Positions 40,425 to 49,240 are shown, counted from the first letter of the stretch. The stretch: DNA of 64,000 nucleotides from Marinilactibacillus sp036039175 (GCF_036039175.1 NZ_JAYXKP010000001.1:1-64000); one strand, 5' to 3'. Numbers and translations are program-made. The notes: generated by a model from the letters alone, not told the origin.

Positions 40425-41534
40425 ATGATGGATGTATTGATTATAAACGGAAAAACAGTCAATGATGAACCAGTAGAGATTGCGATAAAGGATGGTCAGA
40501 TCATAGATGTTGCCTCTAAGTTAGAGTACGAAGCAACACAAACGATTAACTTAAACAAGCGGTCATATATATCGGCTGGATGGATAGATGCGCACACACA
40601 CTGTTACGAGGATTTACCGCTCTATCATGATAGTCCTGATGAAATTGGATATACTAAAGGGGTTACGACTGTTGTAGATGCCGGCACTACTGGAGCAGAA
40701 AATATTGGTGATTTCTATCGAGCTAGTAAAGATAGTATCACCAATGTTAAAGCATTACTGAATATTTCTAAAACCGGTATCGTAAAACAAAGTGAGTTAG
40801 CGGATATGAATGATATTGATGAAAAACTTGTTCTAGAAAGTATTGAAAAATATGAGGACTTTATAGTCGGCTTTAAAGCTAGAATGAGTAAAACCGTTGT
40901 TGGAGAAAATGGTATTTTACCTTTAAAGTCAGCAAAATCTATTCAAAAGAAGTCCAAAAAGTTGCCTCTTATGGTGCATATTGGATCCGCGCCGCCATTA
41001 TTAGAAGATATTCTTGAGTTGTTGGAAGATGGAGACATACTAACACATTGTTTTAATGGAAAAGAAAACAACATTATGGATAATCATCAGCGAATTAAGA
41101 GAAGTGTATGGGAAGCTTATAATAGAGGTGTGGTTTTTGATATTGGTCACGGCACGGATAGTTTTAATTTTGATGTGGCTGAGGTAGCTTTTAAGGAAGG
41201 TCTAACGCCTCATACGCTCAGTACTGATATATACCACCGAAACCGAGAAAATGGTCCGGTCGTTGATTTTTCGACAACAATCGAAAAATTAATTGTTGTA
41301 GGGTATTCTCTTCAAGAAATTATACCGATGATCACAACCAAACCAGCTGAAATGTATCATTTAAACAAAAAAGGCCATATAAAAGAACAGTTCGATGCGG
41401 ATTTTACAATATTTAATGTCGAGAGCGAGACAAAAGTATTAACAGACTCTAACGGAAATACAAGAACTACAGATACAGTCATTAAACCAACGCATACGAT
41501 TATTGACGGTTCAGTTTATACATTAGGAGGGTAA
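40425..41534 (+). CDS. Amidohydrolase/deacetylase-family metalloenzyme
   Basis: About 369 residues. A cyclic-amidohydrolase fold: ISAGWIDAHTHCYEDL holds the first metal-binding His-x-His, FKARMSKTVVGENG contains the likely carboxylated Lys region, MVHIGSAPPLLEDIL and DILTHCFNGK add metal His residues, and FDIGHGTDSF and STDIYHRN complete the site. Relatives sit with DgaE/DgaF genes in enterococci and may deacylate N-acyl aminosugar-acid phosphates. The start is uncertain: ATG 40425 or 40428, or the frame's GTG at 40416, with translation coupled to the upstream stop. Confidence 0.83.
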   Translation: MMDVLIINGKTVNDEPVEIAIKDGQIIDVASKLEYEATQTINLNKRSYISAGWIDAHTHCYEDLPLYHDSPDEIGYTKGVTTVVDAGTTGAENIGDFYRASKDSITNVKALLNISKTGIVKQSELADMNDIDEKLVLESIEKYEDFIVGFKARMSKTVVGENGILPLKSAKSIQKKSKKLPLMVHIGSAPPLLEDILELLEDGDILTHCFNGKENNIMDNHQRIKRSVWEAYNRGVVFDIGHGTDSFNFDVAEVAFKEGLTPHTLSTDIYHRNRENGPVVDFSTTIEKLIVVGYSLQEIIPMITTKPAEMYHLNKKGHIKEQFDADFTIFNVESETKVLTDSNGNTRTTDTVIKPTHTIIDGSVYTLGG

Positions 41535-41536
41535 CT

Positions 41537-42634
41537 TTGGATTATTACAAGAAATACAACCTTAAAAAGGTCATCAATGCTAGTGGAAAAATGAGTATTC
41601 TAGGCGTTTCCATCTATTCGGAAGAAACCACTTCTGCACAGGCCTTTGGATCAAAACATTTTTTTGAAATGAAACAGTTAGTTGAGCATACTGGTAACCA
41701 TATAGCGAAACTTTTAGGTGTCGAGAGTGCTTATATTGTTTCCTCAGCGTCTGCTGGAATTGCGCAATCAGTAGCTGGAGTCATTGGAAAGGGTTCTAAA
41801 GCCCATGTTTATGATCCTTATAATCCAAGTCTGACCAATAGAGAAATCGTTATACCCAAAGGACATAACGTCGACTACGGGACACCTGTAGAAGTTATGG
41901 TTCAAATAGGTGGAGGGAAAGTCGTTGAAGCTGGATATGCCAATATGTGCAGTGTAGATCATATCGAAAATAAGATCACCGACCAGACAGCTGCGATTCT
42001 TTACGTTAAAAGCCATCATACTGTACAAAAAAGTATGCTTTCAATCACTGAAGCCGTTGAAGTTGCACATAAATATAATTTACCGTTAATAGTGGATGCA
42101 GCAGCTGAAGAGGATTTGAAAAAGTACTACGAGTTGGGTGCTGACATTACAATTTATAGTGGTGCAAAGGCGATTGAAGGCCCGAGTTCTGGGGTTGTCT
42201 TAGGAAAGTCCAATTGGATTGAAAAGATTAAAATGCAATCAGATGGTATTGGAAGAGCAATGAAGATTGGAAAAGAAAATATTCTTGGATTATCTGAAGC
42301 CATTGAAGCTTATTTAGTAAACGGGGCTGAAAGCGGAGAAGGTATGAAAAATAGATTAGATAGCTTTGTAAAAGAGCTCAATGAGCTAATAGGAATTCAA
42401 GCCAAGATCATACAAGACACTGCCGGTCGTGATATTTATAGAGCACAAATGACAGTGGATGGTAACCAGGGACTATCGGCCGCTCAACTCGTCGAAGAGT
42501 TGAAGCAAGGAGACCCAGCTATTTATACAAGAGATTACCAGAAGAATAATGGAATCGTCGAATTCGATGTAAGAGCCGTAAGTAGTGAAGATATGCAAGA
42601 CATCATGGTTAGAATGAAAGCGTTGATGAAGTAA
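41537..42634 (+). CDS. dgaE: DgaE-type PLP-dependent ammonia-lyase
   Basis: A 365-residue SelA-like PLP enzyme. LKKVINASGKMSILGVS, AYIVSSASAGIAQSVAGVIG and the Lys-bearing IYSGAKAIEGPSSGVVLG match DgaE, which converts D-glucosaminate-6-phosphate to 2-keto-3-deoxy-6-phosphogluconate (KDGP) and ammonia. It starts at TTG after TAGGAGGGT. It is followed by the DgaF-type aldolase, which supports the assignment. Confidence 0.85.
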   Translation: MDYYKKYNLKKVINASGKMSILGVSIYSEETTSAQAFGSKHFFEMKQLVEHTGNHIAKLLGVESAYIVSSASAGIAQSVAGVIGKGSKAHVYDPYNPSLTNREIVIPKGHNVDYGTPVEVMVQIGGGKVVEAGYANMCSVDHIENKITDQTAAILYVKSHHTVQKSMLSITEAVEVAHKYNLPLIVDAAAEEDLKKYYELGADITIYSGAKAIEGPSSGVVLGKSNWIEKIKMQSDGIGRAMKIGKENILGLSEAIEAYLVNGAESGEGMKNRLDSFVKELNELIGIQAKIIQDTAGRDIYRAQMTVDGNQGLSAAQLVEELKQGDPAIYTRDYQKNNGIVEFDVRAVSSEDMQDIMVRMKALMK

Positions 42635-42651
42635 ACGATAGGAGAATCAGT

Positions 42652-43407
42652 ATGAAAAAAGAACCAAATTATTTAGGGAATCGACTGTCACTGAATGTAC
42701 TAGCAAATTCTATTGAAAATGCAAAAGCATGCTACGAAGCTGCTGAAGGAAATATTCTTTTGGGTGTATTGTCAAAAGAATATGATACAGACGAAGCAGC
42801 AATCGAAGATATGAAAAAGTACATTGAAGCTACAGACAACGCACTTTCAATCGGACTTGGAGCGGGAGATCCTAATCAGAGCCAAATGGTTAGTAGACTT
42901 GCCGGAGGACTACAGCCACAACACGTCAATCAAGTGTTTACTGGGGTCGGGACGAGTAGAGGGAAGCTTGCACAAGATCAGACCATCGTGAATGGTCTTG
43001 TCTCTCCTACTGGTAAAGTCGGTTATGTGAATATCGCAACGGGTCCTTTAAGTAGTAAAAAGGCAAGTGTTGAAATCACGATTGAAGCAGCAATAACGCT
43101 ATTAAAAGATATGGGTGGAAGCTCAATTAAATATTTTCCGATGAAAGGACTTACTCACAAAGAAGAATATAGAGCCGTAGCGAAAGCCTGTGCAGAAAAT
43201 GATTTTCTACTTGAACCGACAGGTGGAATCGATTTAGAGAATTTTGGAGAGATCGTTGAGATAGCGCTAAGTGTAGGCGTAGAAAAAGTTATTCCTCATG
43301 TTTACAGTTCTATTATTGATCCTAGTTCAGGAAATACTAGACCTGAAGATGTAGCTAAGCTATATGATATAATGAAAAGACTGGTTGAGAAATACAAGAA
43401 TCAATAG
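42652..43407 (+). CDS. dgaF: DgaF-type KDGP aldolase
   Basis: A 251-residue TIM-barrel aldolase that splits KDGP into pyruvate and glyceraldehyde-3-phosphate. NRLSLNVLANSIENA, the phosphate/glycine-rich SIGLGAGDPNQSQM, SIKYFPMKGLTHKEE with the probable Schiff-base Lys, and EPTGGIDLENF fit the DgaF family. ATAGGAG precedes the ATG. It completes the Dga route begun by the previous gene. Confidence 0.87.
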   Translation: MKKEPNYLGNRLSLNVLANSIENAKACYEAAEGNILLGVLSKEYDTDEAAIEDMKKYIEATDNALSIGLGAGDPNQSQMVSRLAGGLQPQHVNQVFTGVGTSRGKLAQDQTIVNGLVSPTGKVGYVNIATGPLSSKKASVEITIEAAITLLKDMGGSSIKYFPMKGLTHKEEYRAVAKACAENDFLLEPTGGIDLENFGEIVEIALSVGVEKVIPHVYSSIIDPSSGNTRPEDVAKLYDIMKRLVEKYKNQ

Positions 43408-43417
43408 GAGGTCCATA

Positions 43418-44407
43418 ATGAAGATAGTAGCTTTTGGAGAAGTTATGATGAGGCTAACACCACCAGAGTATAAATTACTTGAACAATCTAGCCAGTTAGA
43501 TATGAGTTTTACGGGTACTGGGTTAAATATTCTAAGTGGTTTGTCTCATTTTGGATACTACACCAGCTTACTGACCAAACTACCAGATAATCACATTGGA
43601 AAAGTTGCTGCCGGTCAGATCAGAAAATTAGGCGTACAAGATGTTCATATTCAATATGGTGATCAGCACATGGGTGCTTATTTCTTGGAAATGGGCTATG
43701 GTGTTAGGCCTTCAGAAGTAACTTATATGGATCGTATCAATAGTGCATTTGGCAAAAGTACACTATCAGATTACGACATTGAAAAAATAGTAGATGAATA
43801 TGATATTATTCATATTTGTGGTATCACCCTTTCTTTATCTAAAAGTGTAAAAGAGGTGGCTATAAGGTTGGCTCAAGTCGGTAAGGAAAAAGGAAAGATG
43901 ATTTGTTTCGATTTCAATTATCGACCAAGTTTAAATAAAGCACTAGATAAAGAAGAAATAAAAGAGGCGTACAAAAAAATCCTTCCTTATTGTTCCATAG
44001 TCATCGGTGGTGAACGAGACTTAGTAGAATTATTGGACTACCCTGTAGATCTCTTCCAAAATCTAGCACTTCAATTTGTAAAAGATTTTAATTTGGACTA
44101 TTTTGCTGGAACAAAAAGAGGAAACAACGATCAAGGTCAAACGATAGCCGGTTTTATGGCTCATAAAGAAAATTATGTTATGACCAGAGAACACTCGCTC
44201 AACGTATATGATCGAATTGGCACAGGAGATGCATTCGTCACTGGACTATTAACAGGTATAATTGAACGATGGTCTAATGAGAAACTAATTGACTTTGCTA
44301 TTGCAAGTTCAGTCTTGGCGCATACGATGTTTGGTGACAGTTTTATTATTGACAAATCAATGGTAGATAGTTATCTAGAAGGAAACCGTATGAATGTCAT
44401 TAGATAA
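43418..44407 (+). CDS. kdgK: PfkB-family sugar kinase, 2-keto-3-deoxygluconate kinase type
   Basis: A 329-residue ribokinase-fold enzyme. MKIVAFGEVMMRLTPPEY and FTGTGLNILSGLSHFGY are PfkB N-terminal features; RIGTGDAFVTGLL holds the catalytic Asp and anion hole. Likely phosphorylates KDG to KDGP, feeding DgaF. The frame runs upstream to 43385, but ATG 43418 has AGGAGG 7-8 nt upstream. Since the PTS already phosphorylates its sugar, a kinase suggests the pathway also handles unphosphorylated KDG. Confidence 0.85.
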   Translation: MKIVAFGEVMMRLTPPEYKLLEQSSQLDMSFTGTGLNILSGLSHFGYYTSLLTKLPDNHIGKVAAGQIRKLGVQDVHIQYGDQHMGAYFLEMGYGVRPSEVTYMDRINSAFGKSTLSDYDIEKIVDEYDIIHICGITLSLSKSVKEVAIRLAQVGKEKGKMICFDFNYRPSLNKALDKEEIKEAYKKILPYCSIVIGGERDLVELLDYPVDLFQNLALQFVKDFNLDYFAGTKRGNNDQGQTIAGFMAHKENYVMTREHSLNVYDRIGTGDAFVTGLLTGIIERWSNEKLIDFAIASSVLAHTMFGDSFIIDKSMVDSYLEGNRMNVIR

Positions 44408-44420
44408 TAAAGTAGTTCAG

Positions 44421-44458
44421 AAACTTGCGCATCGTTAATCACGAGCGCAAGTTTTTTT
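44421..44458 (+). terminator. Terminator of the MupG/Dga operon
   Basis: ACTTGCGC (44423-44430) and GCGCAAGT (44445-44452) form a perfect stem with CG/CG inside the loop, followed by TTTTTTT. Confidence 0.85.
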
Positions 44459-44560
44459 GGAGTCATTTTAGATACTGGTTCTTATATTTATAAAGTATAC
44501 TATTGAAAACAAATAATTATTATAAAAAACAGTTAACGATAAATGAGAGAGGGGAAAATA

Positions 44561-45235
44561 GTGAAACGTTGGAAATGGATGATGTCAACAGTCGTATTAT
44601 TAGGTTTGTTAGTAGGATGTTCTGAAAGTGATAATGAAGAATCAAGCCAAGTAGAAGTGAACGCAGTGGAAGAAACAGATACAGAAACAACCGAATCAGG
44701 TTCCGAAACGGATGAAACAGATTTAGAAGGGACAGATACTACTGAAACTGATGATTCGGTCACTGACACGAACGAAATGGATGAAGAAACTGGAGAAAGC
44801 GTTACAGGGGAATTAGTACTTTCAAGACCTTACGAAGAAGCCAACGCAACCGCCGAAAGCAATCCATTAGTACAGTTAGCAGAAGACTTCCTTGCCTCAA
44901 ATCCGAACGTCGGTGAAGAAGGGCTGTTAAATGTCATTTATACTGGAAATTGGTACGAAGAAGAAGATCAGTTGAATGGTGTATTTTTATTGACGAACCG
45001 AACAGGAATGGTTATCAACGACATGGATTTCCGATTCAGCTGGGCATACGAAGGACAACCAGTAGTTGAAAATCAAGTCATCAATTACAGAGAATCTGAC
45101 ATGAACACTTTACCTGAAAATGCCTCTATTCTTTTGCTGATACCAGTGGGTCCTGAAAAAGAAGAAATCGTTAAGTCAATGAGCGAGTCAGAAAATCTTT
45201 ATCTATCGATTAGCCATATTGAAGTGTTGAATTAA
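44561..45235 (+). CDS. Lipoprotein with acidic linker, DUF-type C-terminus
   Basis: A 224-residue lipoprotein. It starts at GTG, 6 nt after GAGAGGGG; VKRWKWMMSTVVLLGLLVGC gives signal and lipobox (LVGC). A Thr/Glu/Asp linker of about 70 residues follows, then a globular domain (VIYTGNWYEEEDQLNGVFLL, NDMDFRFSWAYEGQPV) that looks like an immunoglobulin-type beta domain. Function unknown. Followed by a terminator; probably monocistronic. Confidence 0.78.
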   Translation: MKRWKWMMSTVVLLGLLVGCSESDNEESSQVEVNAVEETDTETTESGSETDETDLEGTDTTETDDSVTDTNEMDEETGESVTGELVLSRPYEEANATAESNPLVQLAEDFLASNPNVGEEGLLNVIYTGNWYEEEDQLNGVFLLTNRTGMVINDMDFRFSWAYEGQPVVENQVINYRESDMNTLPENASILLLIPVGPEKEEIVKSMSESENLYLSISHIEVLN

Positions 45236-45258
45236 TTAAGTATAATTTCTATGGATTT

Positions 45259-45294
45259 ATCCCTCCTGTTTCTTTGAAGTAGGAGGGATTTTTA
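45259..45294 (+). terminator. Intrinsic terminator
   Basis: ATCCCTCCT and AGGAGGGAT form a perfect 9-bp stem, followed by TTTTTA. Confidence 0.8.
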
Positions 45295-45436
45295 TCAAAA
45301 ACGTTATTTAAGAAATTTACGAAATAATAGAAAAAACTAATTGGACTGATGAAATACGAAAAAGACCCTACATGTGTATCCTTATTTCAACTATGTATCA
45401 TTACATTTCTTCATACAAATACTTCAAAAAAGTGTA

Positions 45437-45451
45437 AAGTAAACGTATACA
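45437..45451. promoter_or_regulatory. cre-like site / motif shared with the MupG operon promoter
   Basis: AAGTAAACGTATACA differs from the cre consensus at one position. Its core GTAAACGTATAC (45439-45450) is the exact reverse complement of GTATACGTTTAC at 37663-37674. Located 20 nt upstream of the next start codon. Confidence 0.55.
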
Positions 45452-45470
45452 GAAATTAGGAGGGCATAGA

Positions 45471-46364
45471 ATGGTCAAAAGATTATTGAACTGTTATGCA
45501 AGTGATTTTAAGAGCATGTCTAGTAGTGATCTGAAACAATCAATCAAAGCGAGTGAAGGAAGAACGATTTTATCAGAGAATGTAGTTACTACTACTGTTT
45601 CTGGAGGATTAACGAATAGTGAAGTTGCGAGAGCTTTCGGAGCGGACTTAATTCTACTGAATGTATTAGATTTATTCGATCCTCAAATTAATGGACTAGA
45701 TGAAACAGTTGAACCTATTAAGAGGATAAACAAGTTAACGGGACGTCCTATCGGTGTCAATTTAGAACCGGTAGATACTGGAGCGAATATGTCAGAAGAC
45801 GTGTTGACAATCTCAAAAGGAAGAAAAGCGCTTAAAGAAACGTTTGAAAAAGCAAATGAAATGGGTTTCGATTTTATTTGCTTGACGGGAAATCCTGGTA
45901 CAGGAGTCAGTAATAAAGAAATTATAGCGGCGGTGAAATTAGCAAAGAAGATTTTCAATGGCCTTATTATTGCAGGGAAGATGCATGGTGCAGGTGTAAC
46001 TGAATCCGTTATTGATCTTGAAGCAATAGAGCAATTTGCGAAGAATGGAGCGGATATTATCTTGTTGCCAGCTGTAGGTACAGTACCTGGAGTATCTTTA
46101 ATAGAAGTTAAAGAAGCTGTTAAGCATGCCAAGCAATTTGATGTATTGACTATGTCAGCTATTGGAACAAGCCAAGAAAGTGCAGATCCAGCTACGATTA
46201 GAGAAATTTCTTTACAGAATAAGATGGCGGGAGTAGATATTCAGCATATTGGTGATGCAGGCTATGGTGGAGTAGTCCCTTATCAAAATCTTTTAGAAAT
46301 GTCTCGAACGATTCGAGGAGACAGGCATACGATTGCTAGAATAGCAGGATCAAACGAACGGTAA
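45471..46364 (+). CDS. TIM-barrel protein of unknown function (DUF7916-like)
   Basis: A 297-residue predicted beta/alpha barrel: ILSENVVTTTVSGGLTNSEV, ADLILLNVLDLFDPQ, RPIGVNLEPVDTG, DFICLTGNPGTGVSN, GLIIAGKMHGAGV and IQHIGDAGYGGVVPYQN. Glycine-rich ends of strands 7-8 suggest a phosphate site. I recognise it only as a family often beside PTS genes (DUF7916 from memory). AGGAGGG precedes the ATG. The promoter motif it shares with the MupG-Dga operon suggests a joint pathway. Confidence 0.65.
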   Translation: MVKRLLNCYASDFKSMSSSDLKQSIKASEGRTILSENVVTTTVSGGLTNSEVARAFGADLILLNVLDLFDPQINGLDETVEPIKRINKLTGRPIGVNLEPVDTGANMSEDVLTISKGRKALKETFEKANEMGFDFICLTGNPGTGVSNKEIIAAVKLAKKIFNGLIIAGKMHGAGVTESVIDLEAIEQFAKNGADIILLPAVGTVPGVSLIEVKEAVKHAKQFDVLTMSAIGTSQESADPATIREISLQNKMAGVDIQHIGDAGYGGVVPYQNLLEMSRTIRGDRHTIARIAGSNER

Positions 46365-46375
46365 AAATACAAAGT

Positions 46376-46412
46376 AAAGGGCAGAAACTCTTAATGAGCT
46401 CTGCCCTTTTGC
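46376..46412. terminator. Bidirectional terminator
   Basis: AAAGGGCAGA (46376-46385) and TCTGCCCTTT (46400-46409), with ACTC/GAGC-like inner pairs; T-run on the plus strand. Lies between convergent genes. Confidence 0.8.
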
Positions 46413-46646
46413 TTATTCTTCAATTTTGTCTAAATCAAATGGTTCGAAATCTTCTGGAATCACTTCTTTATCCGATTCTTTCACCTGATTGCTTTGATCA
46501 TCTGCATAAGCAGCATGATCATCATCCTTACCCTTATTTTTCGTTAAGTCACTAATACTTCTTCCATCAGCAAATCTTTCTGACTGATTTACCGGATCAC
46601 TATTTAGTGCACCTGGCTGACCTGTGTTTCCTGGTTGATTGTCCAT
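46413..46646 (-). CDS. Small acidic, probably disordered protein
   Basis: A 77-residue hydrophilic protein, rich in Asp, Glu, Asn, Gln and Gly with almost no hydrophobic residues until EDFEPFDLDKIEE. No family recognised. AAGGAG lies 7 nt before the ATG. A cre-like site lies 41 nt upstream (46687-46701). Confidence 0.65.
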   Translation of the reverse strand: MDNQPGNTGQPGALNSDPVNQSERFADGRSISDLTKNKGKDDDHAAYADDQSNQVKESDKEVIPEDFEPFDLDKIEE

Positions 46647-46686
46647 ATAGATACTCCTTTCTTATTTTATTTATCATACCACGAAA

Positions 46687-46701
46687 ATGTATACGCTTAC
46701 T
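46687..46701. promoter_or_regulatory. cre-like site
   Basis: ATGTATACGCTTACT matches the cre consensus except at position 6. It lies between the divergent small acidic gene and the GH20 gene. Confidence 0.5.
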
Positions 46702-46799
46702 ATTTCGAGCAATATGTAAGTCTGCACTAAAGATTACACATTGTTAGTTGAAGGCTGTCGTGGTAATCTCAATTTATTAGAACTGATTGTACAACGAAA

Positions 46800-46814
46800 A
46801 TGTAAGCGATTTAA
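46800..46814. promoter_or_regulatory. cre-like site before the GH20 gene
   Basis: ATGTAAGCGATTTAA matches cre except at position 14, the same deviation as the site at 2257. It lies 30 nt before the start codon. Confidence 0.55.
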
Positions 46815-46843
46815 AAATGGCGCCAAAAAATAGGAGGTAAATC

Positions 46844-48721
46844 ATGATTCAGTTAAATTTACAAGGTGATTTAAATGGGTTAGAAAAGGGACTTGAAATT
46901 TTAAAAAAAGAGCTTGAAATTACAATTGATTCTCAAGGGATACCAATACAGGTAGTACAGAACAAAGAAACCAATATAATCGATCATACTTTTAAGAACG
47001 AAGAAGGCAAAATCACTTATACTACAACTAACAACTTTTTTAGACAATTAAACAAATGGATAATCGCCTATCATATGGGGAAAGATTTCGATACTAAGGA
47101 AATTGCCTATTTTGACAAAACTGGGGCTATGATTGATTCTTCTAGAAATGCCGTCATGAATATAAAAGGAATCAAAGAGTTTTTGAGGAAAATGGCTAAA
47201 ATGGGACTTAATCAAGCAATGCTTTATACAGAAGATACTTATGAAGTAGAGGGACTTCCTTATTTTGGTTATCTCCGAGGAAAATACAGCCAAGAAGAAT
47301 TGAAAGAACTGGATCAATATGCCTCTGCTTTAGGGATAGAAATGGTTCCTTGTATTCAAACGCTTGGACACTTGTTCCAAGTACTTCAATATGGAACCCA
47401 CCGCAATATACAAGATACCTCGGATGTTTTGCTAGTCGGGGAACCAGATACTTATACTTTTCTTGAAAAAATAATTGAGGCGGCTACTGCGCCATTTCAA
47501 TCGAATAAAATTCATATAGGAATGGATGAAGCGTTTGGAGTAGGTACAGGTAGATATAAACAATTGAATGGGATTAAAAATACATTCGAAATTATGAATG
47601 AACATGTTCAAAAAGTGGTTGAAATCACTAACAAACTTGCGTTAGAGCCCATGATGTGGAGCGACATGTACTTCAGAACTGGATCAAAGACTGGAGACTA
47701 TTACGATTTAAAAAGTGTCGTACCTAAGGAGATAGTTGAACACATTCCCGAAGTTGATATGGTTTTTTGGGATTATTATCATGAAGATCCTCAGGCTTAC
47801 AAAAAACTTTTATCGAATCATTTAGAAATGAATAAAAAAGTAATTTTTGCTGGTGGAGTATGGACTTGGAATGGTATTTCTCCAAATTATGGTAAATCGA
47901 TTGAAACCACAAAAGTAGCACTCGAAGCTTGTAAAGAACTTGGGGTAAAAGAAGTATTTGCAACCATGTGGGGAGATGATGGCGGTGAAACACCAACTAT
48001 GGCTGCCTTACCTGGTCTCCAAGTATTCGCGCATCTGTCTTATAATGAAAAGTTAGATAAAGATATGTTGAACGAAGAAAGTATTTTTAATACTGGACTT
48101 TCTTTCGATCAGTTTTTACTTTTAAATGAACTTGATGAAACACCAGGGGTTATGAAGAATAATCTTAGTATATCAGCTGGATCCAAGATACTGTTATGGC
48201 AGGATCCTTTACTTGGTAAATTTGATAAAGCTATTGAAAATATTGCGTTAAACACACACTATAGAAACCTTGCGGAAAAACTTTCTGCGTTACCTAAAGA
48301 CCATCAATATATAGAGCTTTTTGACTTTTACACTCAGTTATCTCAAGTACTATCAACCAGAGCAGAATTTGGTCTACAGATCAAGTCAGCCTATGATCGA
48401 AATGATATCAAAAAATTAAACGAATTATACATGATCGCTGAAAACCTTGTGTTAGAACTTGAAGGATTAAGAAAAGCGCATAGGAAAGTCTGGATGCTAT
48501 ACAACAAGCCATTTGGATGGGAAGTTTTGGATATCAGATATGGTGGAATTAGAGCTAGGATGCAGACAACAGCTGATCGATTACAAGACTATTTGAAAGG
48601 TACGCTTTCTATAATAGAAGAATTAGAAGAAGATAAGCTGTTACTTTCTTCTGATGAAGGCATGATTGGTAGAGGACTATACAAAGATATTGCAAGTACC
48701 GGTAAATTATCAGGTGTTTAA
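46844..48721 (+). CDS. GH20 exo-beta-N-acetylhexosaminidase (GH20C type)
   Basis: A 625-residue cytoplasmic GH20 enzyme. The catalytic Asp-Glu pair is at about 226-228 in IHIGMDEAFGVG, and WSDMYFRTG and FWDYYHEDP line the active site. The N-terminal small beta domain (about 1-95) is followed by a barrel and a C-terminal helical region. It removes non-reducing GlcNAc or GalNAc. The layout is like S. pneumoniae GH20C, which also lacks a signal peptide and accompanies GH38 and GH29 genes. AGGAGG precedes the ATG. Confidence 0.9.
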   Translation: MIQLNLQGDLNGLEKGLEILKKELEITIDSQGIPIQVVQNKETNIIDHTFKNEEGKITYTTTNNFFRQLNKWIIAYHMGKDFDTKEIAYFDKTGAMIDSSRNAVMNIKGIKEFLRKMAKMGLNQAMLYTEDTYEVEGLPYFGYLRGKYSQEELKELDQYASALGIEMVPCIQTLGHLFQVLQYGTHRNIQDTSDVLLVGEPDTYTFLEKIIEAATAPFQSNKIHIGMDEAFGVGTGRYKQLNGIKNTFEIMNEHVQKVVEITNKLALEPMMWSDMYFRTGSKTGDYYDLKSVVPKEIVEHIPEVDMVFWDYYHEDPQAYKKLLSNHLEMNKKVIFAGGVWTWNGISPNYGKSIETTKVALEACKELGVKEVFATMWGDDGGETPTMAALPGLQVFAHLSYNEKLDKDMLNEESIFNTGLSFDQFLLLNELDETPGVMKNNLSISAGSKILLWQDPLLGKFDKAIENIALNTHYRNLAEKLSALPKDHQYIELFDFYTQLSQVLSTRAEFGLQIKSAYDRNDIKKLNELYMIAENLVLELEGLRKAHRKVWMLYNKPFGWEVLDIRYGGIRARMQTTADRLQDYLKGTLSIIEELEEDKLLLSSDEGMIGRGLYKDIASTGKLSGV

Positions 48722-48737
48722 GAATTGGAGTGTCAAT

Positions 48738-49235
48738 ATGAGGACTATAAGACTTTTAGGGCTGTCATTTTTCATAGCATTCCTGACTGGATGCTCAGCT
48801 ACAAATACAAGAGACTATGTTGAACCGTCTTCAGTCGCATACGAAATCGAAGAAGATACTGATATCTCAGACCCAACTGCTATTCAAGAAGGAATAGCAG
48901 TGATAAAAAGAAATCTAGAATATGCTCAAAATGAGAATATCGAACAGTATATTACTACAATCGTTAATTCTGCGCAAGTAAGTACAAAAACTGAACTAAG
49001 TGAATTTTTTGATCTTTACGATATGGAGCACACCATATTAGGCATTAGAATTCTCGAACAAGATGCTAATGAAATGCTGATACAAGTAGAGCAGCAGAGT
49101 GTAGCAGTTCATACAGCTGAAGAGGCAGAACCTTATAGAGATCATGTATCATTAGCCAATCATACGATAACCAAAGAAAACGAACAGTGGAAAATAGCTG
49201 AAACGGTCATGACAGAAACTTTTTTCATTGAATAA
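48738..49235 (+). CDS. Small lipoprotein of unknown function
   Basis: A 165-residue lipoprotein with signal MRTIRLLGLSFFIAFL and lipobox LTGC. The mature part starts acidic and continues as an alpha/beta domain resembling an NTF2-like fold (IAVIKRNLEYAQNENIEQYI, EQWKIAETVMTE). The frame opens upstream at 48666 inside the GH20 gene, but ATG 48738 has TTGGAG upstream and gives a proper signal. Its close spacing to GH20 suggests one transcript. Confidence 0.75.
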   Translation: MRTIRLLGLSFFIAFLTGCSATNTRDYVEPSSVAYEIEEDTDISDPTAIQEGIAVIKRNLEYAQNENIEQYITTIVNSAQVSTKTELSEFFDLYDMEHTILGIRILEQDANEMLIQVEQQSVAVHTAEEAEPYRDHVSLANHTITKENEQWKIAETVMTETFFIE

Positions 49236-49240
49236 TAAAG

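Noticed and set aside
45683..46132. 149-codon minus-strand frame
   Set aside because: It is a codon-structure shadow of the TIM-barrel gene on the plus strand and has no upstream signal.
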